From Wenzhouxiangella sp. AB-CW3 (GTDB lineage Bacteria; Pseudomonadota; Gammaproteobacteria; Xanthomonadales; Wenzhouxiangellaceae): DNA of 64,000 nt. The notes below the pieces were generated by a model. The model saw only the letters and a program-made list of their open reading frames with translations. It was not told the DNA's origin and ran no database searches. Numbering within the stretch: position 1 is the stretch's first letter; every line of letters begins with the position of its first letter. The translations under genes were made by a program, and so were the position numbers. The stretch spans positions 945,225 to 1,009,224 of the forward strand of contig NZ_CP061368.1 of assembly GCF_014725735.1 (NCBI RefSeq), in the 5' to 3' direction. Below, one piece after another: positions 34,758-44,365 of the stretch.

Positions 34758-36014
34758 TCAGCGTTTCATGTAATTAAAGAATTCCTCGTTCGTCTTCGTC
34801 ACCTTCAGTTTGTCGAGCATGAACTCGATGGCCTGGATTTCATCCATGGGGTGGAGAATGCGACGCAGGATCCAGGTCTTTTGCAGTTCGTCGTTGTCGA
34901 TCATCAGTTCCTCGCGGCGGGTGCCGGAGCGATTGATGTCGATGGCCGGGTAGACGCGCTTTTCGGCGATTCGGCGACTGAGATGAACTTCCATGTTGCC
35001 GGTGCCCTTGAATTCCTCGTAGATGACTTCGTCCATCTTCGAGCCGGTGTCGACCAGGGCGGTGGCAATGATGGTCAGGCTGGCGCCATCGGTGATGTTG
35101 CGGGCGGCGCCGAAAAAGCGCTTGGGACGCTGCAGGGCGTTGGCATCCACACCACCGGTGAGCACCTTGCCCGATGACGGCACCACCGTGTTGTAGGCGC
35201 GAGCCAGGCGAGTGATGGAGTCAAGGAGGATAATGACGTCCTTTTTGTGCTCGACCAGGCGCTTGGCGCGCTCGATGACCATGTCGGCGACCTGCACGTG
35301 GCGGGTGGCCGGCTCGTCGAAGGTCGACGAGATGACTTCGGCATCGACGCTGCGCTCCATTTCGGTGACTTCCTCGGGACGCTCGTCGATCAGCAGGATG
35401 ATCATGTGCGTTTCCGGGTTGTTGGCCCGGATCGCCGTGGCGATGTTCTGCAGCATCATCGTCTTGCCGGCCTTGGGCGGGCTGACCACCAGGCCGCGCT
35501 GGCCCTTGCCGATGGGTGCGATCAGGTCGATGATGCGCCCGGTGATGTCCTCGGTTGAACCATTGCCGCGCTCCAGTTCGAGCTGCTCGCGCGGAAACTC
35601 CGGGGTCAGGTTCTCGAACAGGATCTTGTTCTTGGCGGCTTCCGGCTTGTCGTAATTGAGTTCTTCGACCTTGAGCAGGGCGAAATAGCGCTCGGATTGC
35701 TTGGGCGGGCGGATCTTGCCGGAAATGTAGTCGCCGGTGCGCAGGTTGAAGCGGCGAATCTGGGACGGTGAGACATAGATGTCGTCCGGGCCGGCCATGT
35801 AGGAGGCCTCGGCGGAGCGCAGGAAGCCGAAGCCGTCCTGAAGGATCTCCAGTACGCCGTCACCGTAAATGGCTTCCTTTTTCTTGGCCTTTGCCTTGAG
35901 GATGGCAAAGATGACATCGTGTTTGCGCGAGCGGCCGATATTCTCGATGCCGAGCTCATCGGCCATATCGACCAGTTCCTTGGCGGATTTTCTTTTTAGT
36001 TCGGTCAGGTTCAT
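34758..36014 (-). CDS. rho: transcription termination factor Rho
   Basis: The 418-residue hexameric RNA-dependent ATPase starts [22 protein letters not shown]. It has the cold-shock-like primary RNA site ([17 protein letters not shown]), Walker A PPKAGKT, Walker [13 protein letters not shown] and the secondary-site segments [10 protein letters not shown] and SSGKVLTGG. Length matches the E. coli protein (419). ATG 36014 gives the family N-terminus; the frame's TTG at 36056 would add 14 unconserved residues. The upstream 230 nt contains hairpins, possibly for autogenous control. Confidence 0.97.
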   Translation of the reverse strand: MNLTELKRKSAKELVDMADELGIENIGRSRKHDVIFAILKAKAKKKEAIYGDGVLEILQDGFGFLRSAEASYMAGPDDIYVSPSQIRRFNLRTGDYISGKIRPPKQSERYFALLKVEELNYDKPEAAKNKILFENLTPEFPREQLELERGNGSTEDITGRIIDLIAPIGKGQRGLVVSPPKAGKTMMLQNIATAIRANNPETHMIILLIDERPEEVTEMERSVDAEVISSTFDEPATRHVQVADMVIERAKRLVEHKKDVIILLDSITRLARAYNTVVPSSGKVLTGGVDANALQRPKRFFGAARNITDGASLTIIATALVDTGSKMDEVIYEEFKGTGNMEVHLSRRIAEKRVYPAIDINRSGTRREELMIDNDELQKTWILRRILHPMDEIQAIEFMLDKLKVTKTNEEFFNYMKR

Positions 36015-36123
36015 GAGGTTTTCTGCCAGAGATTTACGAAGGGTTGCCACGAGCAAACAGGGAAGTTCGCCGGCGATGGCAGCCGGAATGCGAGCGTGAA
36101 TGGACTCTTGAAAGTATGTTATT

Positions 36124-36179
36124 ACCCGCCAGGGGCGGGTTTTCGGGAAACAGGGGTTACCAGGCGGGCTGCCGCCTGG
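36124..36179. other. two hairpins between trxA and rho
   Basis: ACCCGCC/GGCGGGT (36124-36140) and CCAGGCGG/CCGCCTGG (36160-36179) are perfect stems lying 3' of trxA and 5' of rho, both minus strand. They could end trxA transcripts or belong to the rho leader. On the plus strand the first is followed by TTTT, but no plus-strand gene precedes it. Confidence 0.4.
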
Positions 36180-36245
36180 ATGTCGCTAAATTAGCACCAA
36201 TGTACCGGCAAGTCCAGTGGCCATGGCGCATCCGCTCCATCAGGC

Positions 36246-36575
36246 TCAGGACAGGGTTTCCTCCACAAACTCCTTGAGCGCCGATTTGGTCAGTGCACCG
36301 ACCTTGGTGCCCTGATGTTCGCCGTTCTCAAAGATCATCAGGGTCGGGATGCCGCGGATCTTGTAGCGGGTGGTCACCTGCTGGTTCTCGTCGATGTTGA
36401 GCTTGGCGATCTTGAGGCGGCCGCCGTACTCATCGGCCAGTTCGTTGAGAATCGGCTCGATCATCTTGCACGGACCGCACCATTCCGCCCAGTAGTCAAC
36501 CAGCACCGGTCCGTCGGCCTTGAGGACCTTGTCCTCGAAATCGCTGTCATTTACGTGGATGATGTTCTCGGTCAC
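36246..36575 (-). CDS. trxA: thioredoxin 1
   Basis: The 109-residue cytosolic thiol-disulfide reductant carries the WCGPCK active site (about 34-39), the cis-Pro in [10 protein letters not shown] and the VGALTK segment. The start is GTG 36575 with AAGGAG 9 nt upstream; a longer frame to 36635 adds an unlikely N-terminus. Placement between rho and divergent rhlB is the classic gammaproteobacterial arrangement. Confidence 0.96.
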   Translation of the reverse strand: MTENIIHVNDSDFEDKVLKADGPVLVDYWAEWCGPCKMIEPILNELADEYGGRLKIAKLNIDENQQVTTRYKIRGIPTLMIFENGEHQGTKVGALTKSALKEFVEETLS

Positions 36576-36640
36576 AACTATGAACTCCTTGAAGAGTGGG
36601 GCAAATTGCGCTAGGTGTCGGCAACGACACTTCAAAAGAC

Positions 36641-36668
36641 CCTATACTAGGGGGTGGCGGTTGCCCAA
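36641..36668 (-). promoter_or_regulatory. possible trxA promoter
   Basis: On the minus strand TTGGGC (36668-36663) and TATAGG (36646-36641) are separated by 16 nt, about 65 nt before the trxA GTG. The same bases include TATACT on the plus strand (36643-36648) for rhlB, but without a good -35. Confidence 0.35.
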
Positions 36669-36759
36669 GACGTCATTTCCGCAGCAAACCTGTCAGCGCA
36701 TCATTGGTCAGCGCTTAGGTCAAGGCGGGCCTTCCATTTTTCAAGGATAACAAGTTTCA

Positions 36760-38052
36760 GTGACAGACAACTCCAGTCCACAGCAAGTACTTACCGAAAC
36801 CCGATTCGATCAGTTCGACCTTTTTCCAGCCATTCGCCAGGGCCTGCTCGATGCAGGCTTCGAATGCTGTACCCCGATTCAGGCCAGCACACTGCCGCTG
36901 ACGCTGTCGGGCCGCGATGTCGCCGGCCAGGCGCGAACCGGCACCGGCAAGACCGCGGCCTTTCTGCTCACGGTGTTCCAGCGCCTGCTCAGCGATGACA
37001 GCGTCGGGCCGGGCCCGAATCCGCGCTCCATCATCATCGCGCCGACACGCGAACTGGCCATTCAGATTCATCGCGATGCCGAGTTGCTGGGCAAGCACAC
37101 GGGACTGCGTACCGTTCTGACCTACGGTGGTGTCGACTACGCGCGTCAGCGCGAGCAGATCGCCAGCGGGGTGGATATCCTCATCGGCACGCCGGGCCGT
37201 CTGATCGATTACTTCAAGCAGGGGGTCTACAACCTCAAGCACATCGAGGTGGTGGTGCTCGACGAGGCCGATCGCATGTTCGATCTGGGCTTTATCAAGG
37301 ATATCCGCTACCTGTTCCGGCGCATGCCGCCGGTCGACAAGCGCCAGACCCTGATGTTTTCGGCCACCTTCCCGCTCAAGGTCACGGAACTGGCCTACGA
37401 ACACATGAACGATGCCGAGACCATCCGCTTCGAGGAGGAGCAGGTCACCAGCGATCGCGTCACCCAGGTGGTCTATTACCCGGCCAACCGTGAGAAATTG
37501 CCTCTGCTGGTCAAGTTGCTGCGTGGCATGGAAGACGGGCATGTCATGGTTTTCGTCAACACCCGGCACCAGACCGACCGCGTCGCGCGGACACTCAAGG
37601 CCAACGGCATCAACGCGGCCATGCTGGCTGGCAACGTGCCTCAGAAGAAACGCCAGTCGCTGCTCAAGCGCTTCCATGATGGAGAAATCGACGTGCTGGT
37701 CGCTACCGATGTGGCCGCGCGCGGGCTGCATATTCCCGATGTCAGCCACGTGATCAACTTCGATTTGCCTCAGGATGCGGCCGACTACGTGCACCGTATC
37801 GGCCGAACGGCCCGCCTGGGGGCGACGGGAGACGCCATCAGTTTTGCCTGTGAGGACTACGCATTTCACCTGCCCGAGATCGAGGAGTACATCGAGATGC
37901 CGCTGCCGGTCGAAGCGCATGATCCCGATGACCTGCCGAGCCTCGAACGCCCCCGGCCACCCAAGCCGACCGGCGGTGGCAGGAAGAAGGGGCGCCGCGG
38001 CGGGCTCCGTCGGGGCGGCAGCTCGGGGCGCGGCGATAGCCGGTCGAAGTGA
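36760..38052 (+). CDS. rhlB: DEAD-box ATP-dependent RNA helicase RhlB
   Basis: The 430-residue helicase of the RNA degradosome starts at GTG with AAGGA about 12 nt upstream. Motifs in order: FDQF..F upstream aromatic and PIQASTLPL (Q motif), ARTGTGKT (I), PTRELAIQI (Ia), DEAD (VVLDEADRM), SAT, then ATDVAARGLHIPD (V) and HRIGRTARLG (VI). The tail is basic and glycine-rich (GGGRKKGRRGGLRRGG), as usual in RhlB, for RNA and RNase E contact. Synteny with trxA and rho separates it from RhlE or DbpA. Confidence 0.94.
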   Translation: MTDNSSPQQVLTETRFDQFDLFPAIRQGLLDAGFECCTPIQASTLPLTLSGRDVAGQARTGTGKTAAFLLTVFQRLLSDDSVGPGPNPRSIIIAPTRELAIQIHRDAELLGKHTGLRTVLTYGGVDYARQREQIASGVDILIGTPGRLIDYFKQGVYNLKHIEVVVLDEADRMFDLGFIKDIRYLFRRMPPVDKRQTLMFSATFPLKVTELAYEHMNDAETIRFEEEQVTSDRVTQVVYYPANREKLPLLVKLLRGMEDGHVMVFVNTRHQTDRVARTLKANGINAAMLAGNVPQKKRQSLLKRFHDGEIDVLVATDVAARGLHIPDVSHVINFDLPQDAADYVHRIGRTARLGATGDAISFACEDYAFHLPEIEEYIEMPLPVEAHDPDDLPSLERPRPPKPTGGGRKKGRRGGLRRGGSSGRGDSRSK

Positions 38053-38154
38053 CACGCGGCCCGCGCCGCAACCCGGTGCAACGGACCCCGGGGTGCTGGC
38101 GATTGTGCTAATCTCCGGGCAGTCGACTCCGGATTTCCAGCGCGCGTTTTGCCC

Positions 38155-39039
38155 ATGCCCATTTCCCCAACGTGGTCCGGTCGCCTGGCCCTGGCGCTGG
38201 CCGCCCTGCTGGCGCTGATGATCGTCTGGTCAGTGGTGCGCCTGGGCTGGATGCTTGTCGATGGCCCGGAGGTCGAGCCGGCACCACTGCCGCCGGTGCC
38301 GCGGGCGGCACCTCAGGATGCGTCCGACGAAGCGTTTCGCTGGGCATTGTTCGGAGACAGCGATACCGGGCGGCGCCCGGCCATGGTCCAGCCGCCTCCT
38401 GCAACCAGTCTTTCGTTGCGCCTCAAGGGCGTGATGGCGGCGGGTGAGGGCGGGTATGCCGTCATCGCCGATGCCGATGGCGAGGACCAGGTGTACCGGG
38501 TCGGAGACGAATTGTCGGGCGGTGCGCGCATCGAGGCGGTCGAGGCGCGCCGCGTACTGATCGAACGTGATGGCCAGGTGGAATCGCTGGAACTGGAGAC
38601 GGCACAATTGCCGGCCGGCGGCACTTCGGCCTCACGAACCGCGGCCTCATCCGATCAGCCCTTGCAATTGGCCGGCATTCGCGGCCTGGATGGTCGAGAA
38701 TCGGGGTCCGGAATGAATATCCCGACCCTGCCAACCGCTGCCGGGGAAGGGCGCAGGGACCTGCAGCAACTGGCCGGTGCCATCAATGTCCTGCCGGTGT
38801 CGGGTGGCGGCTTCCGCGTTCGTCCCGGGCGTGATGCCCGGTTGTTTGCCGATCTTGGCCTGCAGGTCAATGATGTGGTCACTGCCGTCAATGGTCAGCC
38901 GCTGGAGTCCGAGGATGACGTTCAGGCGCTGTTTGCCGATATCATGCGGCGCGGTGAGGTGGCCATTACCATCAATCGCCAGGGACGCGAGATGACGTTG
39001 CGTCCTGACTTGGAAGACATTCTCCAATCCCTGGAGTGA
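38155..39039 (+). CDS. gspC: type II secretion inner-membrane protein GspC
   Basis: The 294-residue protein has one N-terminal membrane helix (about 12-32), a periplasmic homology region (SLRLKGVMAAGEGGYAVIAD, VYRVGDEL) that contacts GspD, and a C-terminal PDZ-like domain (GLQVNDVVTAVNGQPLES). It links the inner-membrane platform to the secretin. ATG 38155 is used; TTG 38149 would add two residues. It opens the gsp operon, and gspD starts 2 nt after its stop. Confidence 0.9.
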   Translation: MPISPTWSGRLALALAALLALMIVWSVVRLGWMLVDGPEVEPAPLPPVPRAAPQDASDEAFRWALFGDSDTGRRPAMVQPPPATSLSLRLKGVMAAGEGGYAVIADADGEDQVYRVGDELSGGARIEAVEARRVLIERDGQVESLELETAQLPAGGTSASRTAASSDQPLQLAGIRGLDGRESGSGMNIPTLPTAAGEGRRDLQQLAGAINVLPVSGGGFRVRPGRDARLFADLGLQVNDVVTAVNGQPLESEDDVQALFADIMRRGEVAITINRQGREMTLRPDLEDILQSLE

Positions 39040-39041
39040 AC

Positions 39042-40952
39042 ATGATTCAACGCCTTGTGCTGGTCCTAGCATTGATGACAGCGCCGCTTCTGGCCGCGGA
39101 TGACGACGAGCATGTGCTCAATTTCAAGGATGCCGACATCCGTGCGCTGATCACTGCGGTGGCCGACATGACGGGCCGCAACATCATCGTCGATCCCCAG
39201 GTATCGGGCCGGGTGACGGTGATATCGAATCAGTCCCTGTCATCCGAGGAGGTCTGGGAGGTGTTCCAGTCCATCCTCCGGGTGCATGGCTATACCGCGG
39301 TGGTGGATGACCGCACTGTGCGCATCATTCCCGATGTCAATGCCCGCCAGGACGGCCAGGTGCCGGTCGATGACATGCGTGCGGGCGGAGATAATCCCGT
39401 CACCCGGATCATTCAGCTCGAGCATGTGCGTGCCTCCGAGGTGTCGTCGCTCCTGCGTCAGTTGCTGCCACAGTCGGCCTACATGGCCTACCACGAGCCT
39501 TCCAATTCCCTGATCATCAGTGATCGCTCGGCCAATATCCGCCGGGTCGAGACGATTGTGCGCCGCCTTGATGCAGCCACCGATCATGACATCGAGGTCA
39601 TCGCCCTCAATCACGCCGATGCCGATGAGATCGTCCGCCTGGTCAACCAGATCTATCCCGATGCCGCCGGTGGAGATGCCGCCGTTGCCGATGAGCGCAC
39701 CAACACTGTCATTCTCACCGGCGATCCCAGCCGTCGGCTGCGCCTGAGAACGCTGGTCAGTCATCTTGATACGCCGCTGGAAACCGAAGGCAGCACCCAG
39801 GTGATCTACCTGCGTTATGCGACGGCCGACACGCTGGTGCCCGTGCTGGAGGGCATACTCGATCTGGATGCCGAGGACGGGCAGCGTGTTCGCATTCAGG
39901 CCCACGAGGAAACCAATGCGCTGGTCGTGACCGCATCGCCGTCGGTCTATCGCTCCATTCAGTCGGTGGTCAATCAGCTCGACGTGCGCCGGGCCCAGGT
40001 GCTGGTCGAGGCCATCATCGCCGAAGTGGCGGTGGATACCAGTCGCGAACTGGGAATTCAGTGGCAGTTTTTCGAGTCCGGTGAACGCGGATTCTTTGGC
40101 GGCACCAACTTCGAGAGCGGCGGGCGCAATCTGCTCAACCTCAGCGCTGGCCTGGCCGGCGAGAACGACGGCGCCGTCCTGCCCGGCCGCGGCATGAATC
40201 TCGGCTACGTGCGTGGCCGTTCCAACCTGCTGGGCGTCGAGGTGCTTGAGATCGGCGGGTTGGCGCGGGCGCTGGCCAGCGACTCCAACACCAACGTGTT
40301 GTCCACGCCATCGATCGTCACCCTGGACAATCACGAGGCCAGCATCAACGTGGGCCAGGAAGTGCCCTTCCTGTCGGGCAGTTTTTCGCAGACCGGTGTG
40401 GCGACGGGAGAAGGTCAGGTCAATCCCTTCCAGACCATCAACCGCGAAGAGATCGGCATCAAGCTCAATGTCACTCCGCACATCAACGAGGGCGACATGA
40501 TCGTGCTCAATATCGGGCAGGAAGTGTCGACGCTGGCACCTTCATCCGGTGCCGTGGACCTGATTACCAACAAGCGCACCATTTCGACGCGGGTGATGGT
40601 GCCCGATGGCGACATTCTGGTGCTTGGCGGACTGATGAGCGATGACCTCCAGGAGGGGGAGGAAGCCGTACCCGGCCTGAGCCGCATACCGTTGCTCGGC
40701 GAGTTGTTCAAGTATCGCACCTCGACCAACGTCAAGCGCAATCTGATGGTGTTCATCCGGCCCCGAATCCTGCGTGATGACGACCTGATGCGCGATGTCA
40801 CGCGTTCGAAGTACACGCGGATTCGGGATGTTCAACTCGAGCAGCGCGATGGGCCCCGGGGCATGACGCCTCGTGCGCAGATGCCCCTGCTGCCCGAGCT
40901 GGATGATTTTCTGCAGACACCGCCAGCGCGCACGCCACCTGATGAGCAGTGA
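39042..40952 (+). CDS. gspD: type II secretion outer-membrane secretin GspD
   Basis: The 636-residue protein has a signal peptide (MIQRLVLVLALMTAPLLAA), an N0 domain (NFKDADIRALITAVADMTG), N1-N3 repeats and a secretin domain with VPFLSGSF and the conserved VPGLSRIPLLGELFKYR near 560. The C-terminal tail is rich in Pro and acidic residues. ATG 39042 has GGAG 6 nt upstream. It forms the multimeric exit channel. Overlaps gspE by 11 nt. Confidence 0.94.
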   Translation: MIQRLVLVLALMTAPLLAADDDEHVLNFKDADIRALITAVADMTGRNIIVDPQVSGRVTVISNQSLSSEEVWEVFQSILRVHGYTAVVDDRTVRIIPDVNARQDGQVPVDDMRAGGDNPVTRIIQLEHVRASEVSSLLRQLLPQSAYMAYHEPSNSLIISDRSANIRRVETIVRRLDAATDHDIEVIALNHADADEIVRLVNQIYPDAAGGDAAVADERTNTVILTGDPSRRLRLRTLVSHLDTPLETEGSTQVIYLRYATADTLVPVLEGILDLDAEDGQRVRIQAHEETNALVVTASPSVYRSIQSVVNQLDVRRAQVLVEAIIAEVAVDTSRELGIQWQFFESGERGFFGGTNFESGGRNLLNLSAGLAGENDGAVLPGRGMNLGYVRGRSNLLGVEVLEIGGLARALASDSNTNVLSTPSIVTLDNHEASINVGQEVPFLSGSFSQTGVATGEGQVNPFQTINREEIGIKLNVTPHINEGDMIVLNIGQEVSTLAPSSGAVDLITNKRTISTRVMVPDGDILVLGGLMSDDLQEGEEAVPGLSRIPLLGELFKYRTSTNVKRNLMVFIRPRILRDDDLMRDVTRSKYTRIRDVQLEQRDGPRGMTPRAQMPLLPELDDFLQTPPARTPPDEQ

Positions 40953-42420
40953 GTTTCGGCCGGCCTATGCGTTTGCGCGTCGCCGTGGTGTGACGGTCGC
41001 CGGGCGCGATGGCGACGGACGGGTTCGCCTGGCCGTGCGCGAGCCCGTAGACGTCAGCGCCCTGCAGGAAGTGCGACGGCGACTCGATGGCCCGGTGGCC
41101 GTGGAGCGGCTGGCCGAGGCGGAGTTCGAGAAACTGGTGGTCAGCCTCTACGAGTCGGGTGATGCGACGGCCCGCCAGGTGGCCGAGGACCTGGGTGATG
41201 ACCTCGACCTGGCGCGGCTGGCCGAGGATCTGCCCGAGCCGGCCGACCTGCTCGAAAGCGAGGATGACGCTCCGATCATCCGTCTGATCAACGGCGTACT
41301 CACCCAGGCCATTCGTGAAGGTGCATCCGATATTCACCTCGAGCCGTTCGAGGATCGCCTGTCGATCCGGTTCCGGGTCGATGGCGTGCTGCGGGAAGTC
41401 ATGAGCCCGGCGCGTGGCCTGGCCGGCCTGATCGTCTCGCGCATCAAGGTCATGGCCCGTCTGGATATTGCTGAAAAGCGCATCCCCCAGGATGGCCGGA
41501 TCGGACTGCGAATAGCCGGTCGTCCCGTGGATGTGCGGGTGTCCACTCTGCCATCCAGTCATGGAGAACGGGTGGTGCTGCGTCTGCTCGACAAGCAGGC
41601 CGGCCGGCTGGACCTGGCCGAACTGGGCATGAATGAAGACACCCGGTCGCGCATGGAAGCGCTGGTGGCGCGTCCACACGGCATATTGCTGGTGACCGGC
41701 CCGACCGGTTCGGGCAAGTCAACCACGCTGTATGCCGCGCTGATGCGACTCAACGACCGCAGTCGCAACATCATGACGGTTGAAGACCCGATCGAATACG
41801 ATCTCGACGGCATCGGGCAGACCCAGGTCAACCCGAAGGTGGAACTGACCTTCGCACGAGGCCTGCGTGCCATCCTGCGGCAGGACCCGGACGTGGTCAT
41901 GGTCGGTGAAATTCGCGATCTGGAAACCGCTCGCATTGCCGTGCAGGCCAGCCTGACCGGCCACCTGGTGCTGTCGACATTGCACACCAATACCGCGGTG
42001 GGCGCGATAACCCGGCTGGTCGACATGGGCATCGAGCCCTTCCTGCTGGCCTCCAGTACCATCGGCGTGCTGGCCCAGCGCCTGGTCCGTGTACTCGATC
42101 CCGATCATCGCGAAGCCTACGAGGTGTCGGCCGAAGAACTGTCGCGTCTTGGCTTGAGCCAGGATGATGCGGCAACACTGTATCGTCCGCGCGTTGACCT
42201 GCCAGACGGCGCCACGGGGTATCGCGGACGAACTGGCATCTACGAGCTGGTGCCGGTCAACGACCGCATGCGCACACTGATCCACGACGGCGCCAGCGAA
42301 CAGGCCCTCGAGGAGCTGGCCCGCGAACTTGCGCCAAGCATCCTGGAGGATGGCTGGCAAAAGGCACTGCATGGCACGACCTCGCTGGAAGAGGTCTTGC
42401 GAGTAACGAGGGCTGCGTAG
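40942..42420 (+). CDS. gspE: type II secretion ATPase GspE
   Basis: The 492-residue cytosolic motor ATPase has Walker A GPTGSGKSTT (about 252), Asp box TVEDPIEYDLDGIGQTQVN, Walker B DVVMVGEIRD and His box TGHLVLSTLHTNTA. The usual four-cysteine zinc motif before GTGYRGRTGIYEL is absent: the segment reads LYRPRVDLPDGATGYRGRTG. ATG 40942 overlaps the gspD stop; longer frames are inside gspD. A 55-nt gap with a 7-bp hairpin (GTCGGGG/CCCCGAC) separates it from gspF. Confidence 0.94.
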   Translation: MSSEFRPAYAFARRRGVTVAGRDGDGRVRLAVREPVDVSALQEVRRRLDGPVAVERLAEAEFEKLVVSLYESGDATARQVAEDLGDDLDLARLAEDLPEPADLLESEDDAPIIRLINGVLTQAIREGASDIHLEPFEDRLSIRFRVDGVLREVMSPARGLAGLIVSRIKVMARLDIAEKRIPQDGRIGLRIAGRPVDVRVSTLPSSHGERVVLRLLDKQAGRLDLAELGMNEDTRSRMEALVARPHGILLVTGPTGSGKSTTLYAALMRLNDRSRNIMTVEDPIEYDLDGIGQTQVNPKVELTFARGLRAILRQDPDVVMVGEIRDLETARIAVQASLTGHLVLSTLHTNTAVGAITRLVDMGIEPFLLASSTIGVLAQRLVRVLDPDHREAYEVSAEELSRLGLSQDDAATLYRPRVDLPDGATGYRGRTGIYELVPVNDRMRTLIHDGASEQALEELARELAPSILEDGWQKALHGTTSLEEVLRVTRAA

Positions 42421-42475
42421 GTCGGGGCCACGTCCCCGACGGACGACTGGAACCTGCGAGCGAACGCGAGCCAAG

Positions 42476-43678
42476 ATGGGAGCATACGAATACCAGGCAC
42501 TCAACGGCACCGGCGCCAGCACCCGGGGAGTGGTGCAGGCCGATACGGCACGCGCCGCCCGCGGTCAGCTTCGTGAGCGCGGCCTGATTCCCCTGGAAGT
42601 TCGAGCTGTCGAGGGTGAAGCGCGTGGCGGCGGTGGGTTTCTGCACCGCGGCCGCGAGCGGGCGCTGATTCTCAGGCAGATGTCGACCCTGCTCAAAGCC
42701 GGGCTGCCGCTGGAGGAAGTGTTGTCGGTACTGGTCGAGCAGACCGACCAGCCCCAGGTGCGACGCCAGCTGGGCGCGATCCGTTCGCGGGTAATGGAGG
42801 GCCAGAGCCTGTCGGCCGGCATGGCCGAGCATCCCCGGCTCTTCCCGGAACTCTACAGCGCGGCGGTGGCGGCTGGTGAGCGCGCGGGTCGACTGGATGC
42901 CGTGCTCGAACGCCTGGCAGGCCATGCCGAAAACCGCGAAGAAATGCGCCGCAGCTTCGGCATGGCGCTGGTTTATCCGGTTCTGCTGGTGGTCGTGGCC
43001 ATTGCCGTGGTCTGGGGGCTGATCGCTTTTGTCGTGCCACGTGTGATCGGTGTGTTCGAGCAGGCGGCCGAGACATTGCCCCTGGTCACGCGCAGCCTGC
43101 TGGGTCTGTCCGACCTGGTGGCCAACTGGGGGTGGCTGGCCCTGCTGGTCCTGTTTCTGCTCTCCGTTGCTTTTGCCCTGGCATTGAAGCAGTCCGGGCC
43201 ACGTCGCGCGCTGGACCGGCTGCTGCTGGCCACGCCGGTGGCTGGCCGGCTGGTGCGGGCGCGCGAGACGGCGACCTTTACCCGAACCCTGGCCATTCTG
43301 GTCAACAGTGCCGTGCCGCTGGTCGAGGCGTTGCGAGTGGCCGCCGATGTGGTCGGCAACCAGGTGGTGCGTGAAGATGTCCGGCAGGCGGCCATGCAAG
43401 TGCGCGAAGGGGTCTCGCTCAGTCAGTCCCTGGCCGGGCGTGGCTGGCTGCCGCCCATGGCCAGGCGCCTGATCAGCGGTGGTGAGCGCAGCGGCGAGCT
43501 GGCCGCGATGCTGGAGCATGCCGCCGATATTCAGGAACGTGAACTCGAGTCGGCCTCCAGCATGTTGCTGGCCGTGTTGCAACCGATGTTGATCCTGACC
43601 GTTGGGCTGATCGTGCTGTACATCGTGTTGGCGATCATGCTGCCCATCATGAGTATGAGCCAGTTGCTGGGAGGTTGA
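42476..43678 (+). CDS. gspF: type II secretion inner-membrane platform protein GspF
   Basis: The 400-residue polytopic protein contains two T2SSF repeats (ILRQMSTLLKAGLPLEEVL and FTRTLAILVNSAVPLVEAL) and membrane segments near 165-190, 215-235 and 370-395. N-terminal YEYQALNGTGASTRGVVQAD is typical. It couples GspE to pseudopilus growth. gspG and the other pseudopilin genes do not follow; ftsE begins 3 nt later. Confidence 0.94.
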   Translation: MGAYEYQALNGTGASTRGVVQADTARAARGQLRERGLIPLEVRAVEGEARGGGGFLHRGRERALILRQMSTLLKAGLPLEEVLSVLVEQTDQPQVRRQLGAIRSRVMEGQSLSAGMAEHPRLFPELYSAAVAAGERAGRLDAVLERLAGHAENREEMRRSFGMALVYPVLLVVVAIAVVWGLIAFVVPRVIGVFEQAAETLPLVTRSLLGLSDLVANWGWLALLVLFLLSVAFALALKQSGPRRALDRLLLATPVAGRLVRARETATFTRTLAILVNSAVPLVEALRVAADVVGNQVVREDVRQAAMQVREGVSLSQSLAGRGWLPPMARRLISGGERSGELAAMLEHAADIQERELESASSMLLAVLQPMLILTVGLIVLYIVLAIMLPIMSMSQLLGG

Positions 43679-43681
43679 GTC

Positions 43682-44365
43682 ATGGTGGTATTCGAACACG
43701 TGGCCAAGCGTTACTCCGGCGGGGTTCAGGCCCTAAAGGAAGTCAGCTTCCGACTCGAAAAAGGAGAGCTGGCCTTTCTGACCGGGCACTCCGGTGCCGG
43801 CAAGTCGACATTGCTGCGCCTGATCGCCCTGCTGGAACGTCCGAGTCGGGGCCAGGTCCTGTTCGAGGGTCGCAATATCGGTCGTACCGCGCGTCGGCAT
43901 ATTCCGGCGCTGCGGCGGCGCATCGGCATCATTTTCCAGGATCATCGCCTGCTGACAGATCGGCGGGTGTTTGACAATGTGGCGTTGCCGCTTGTCATTG
44001 CCGGGGCGCCCTACCCGGAGATCCGGCGCCGCGTTCGCGCCGTGCTTGACAAGGTTGGCCTGCTCGACAAAGAGCGCATGTATCCGCCCATGCTGTCGGG
44101 CGGCGAGCAGCAGCGCGTGGGCATCGCCCGCGCCCTGGTGGCCAAGCCGCCGCTGATCCTGGCCGACGAGCCCACCGGCAATCTCGACCCGGAGTTGTCG
44201 GCCGATTTGATGCGGTTTTTCCTGCAGCTCAACGAACTCGGAACCACGGTGCTGATTGCCAGTCATGACCTTGAGCTGATCCGCCGGTTGCGGCGCCGGG
44301 TGCTGGTGTTGCGTGATGGACGGCTGATCGATGATGTGCCGGTGCGTGTGGAGGCTGGGGCGTGA
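43682..44365 (+). CDS. ftsE: cell-division ABC ATPase FtsE
   Basis: The 227-residue ATP-binding subunit carries Walker [13 protein letters not shown]-loop FQDHRLL, signature [15 protein letters not shown] and Walker [14 protein letters not shown]. FtsEX activates peptidoglycan hydrolases at the septum. It overlaps ftsX by 4 nt (GTGA) and follows gspF without room for a promoter, so it is probably read as part of the secretion operon. Confidence 0.95.
   Translation: MVVFEHVAKRYSGGVQALKEVSFRLEKGELAFLTGHSGAGKSTLLRLIALLERPSRGQVLFEGRNIGRTARRHIPALRRRIGIIFQDHRLLTDRRVFDNVALPLVIAGAPYPEIRRRVRAVLDKVGLLDKERMYPPMLSGGEQQRVGIARALVAKPPLILADEPTGNLDPELSADLMRFFLQLNELGTTVLIASHDLELIRRLRRRVLVLRDGRLIDDVPVRVEAGA

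Noticed and set aside
36124-36147. Hairpin plus TTTT upstream of rho as a plus-strand terminator
   Set aside because: No plus-strand gene ends before it; it is more likely part of the trxA-rho gap on the minus strand.
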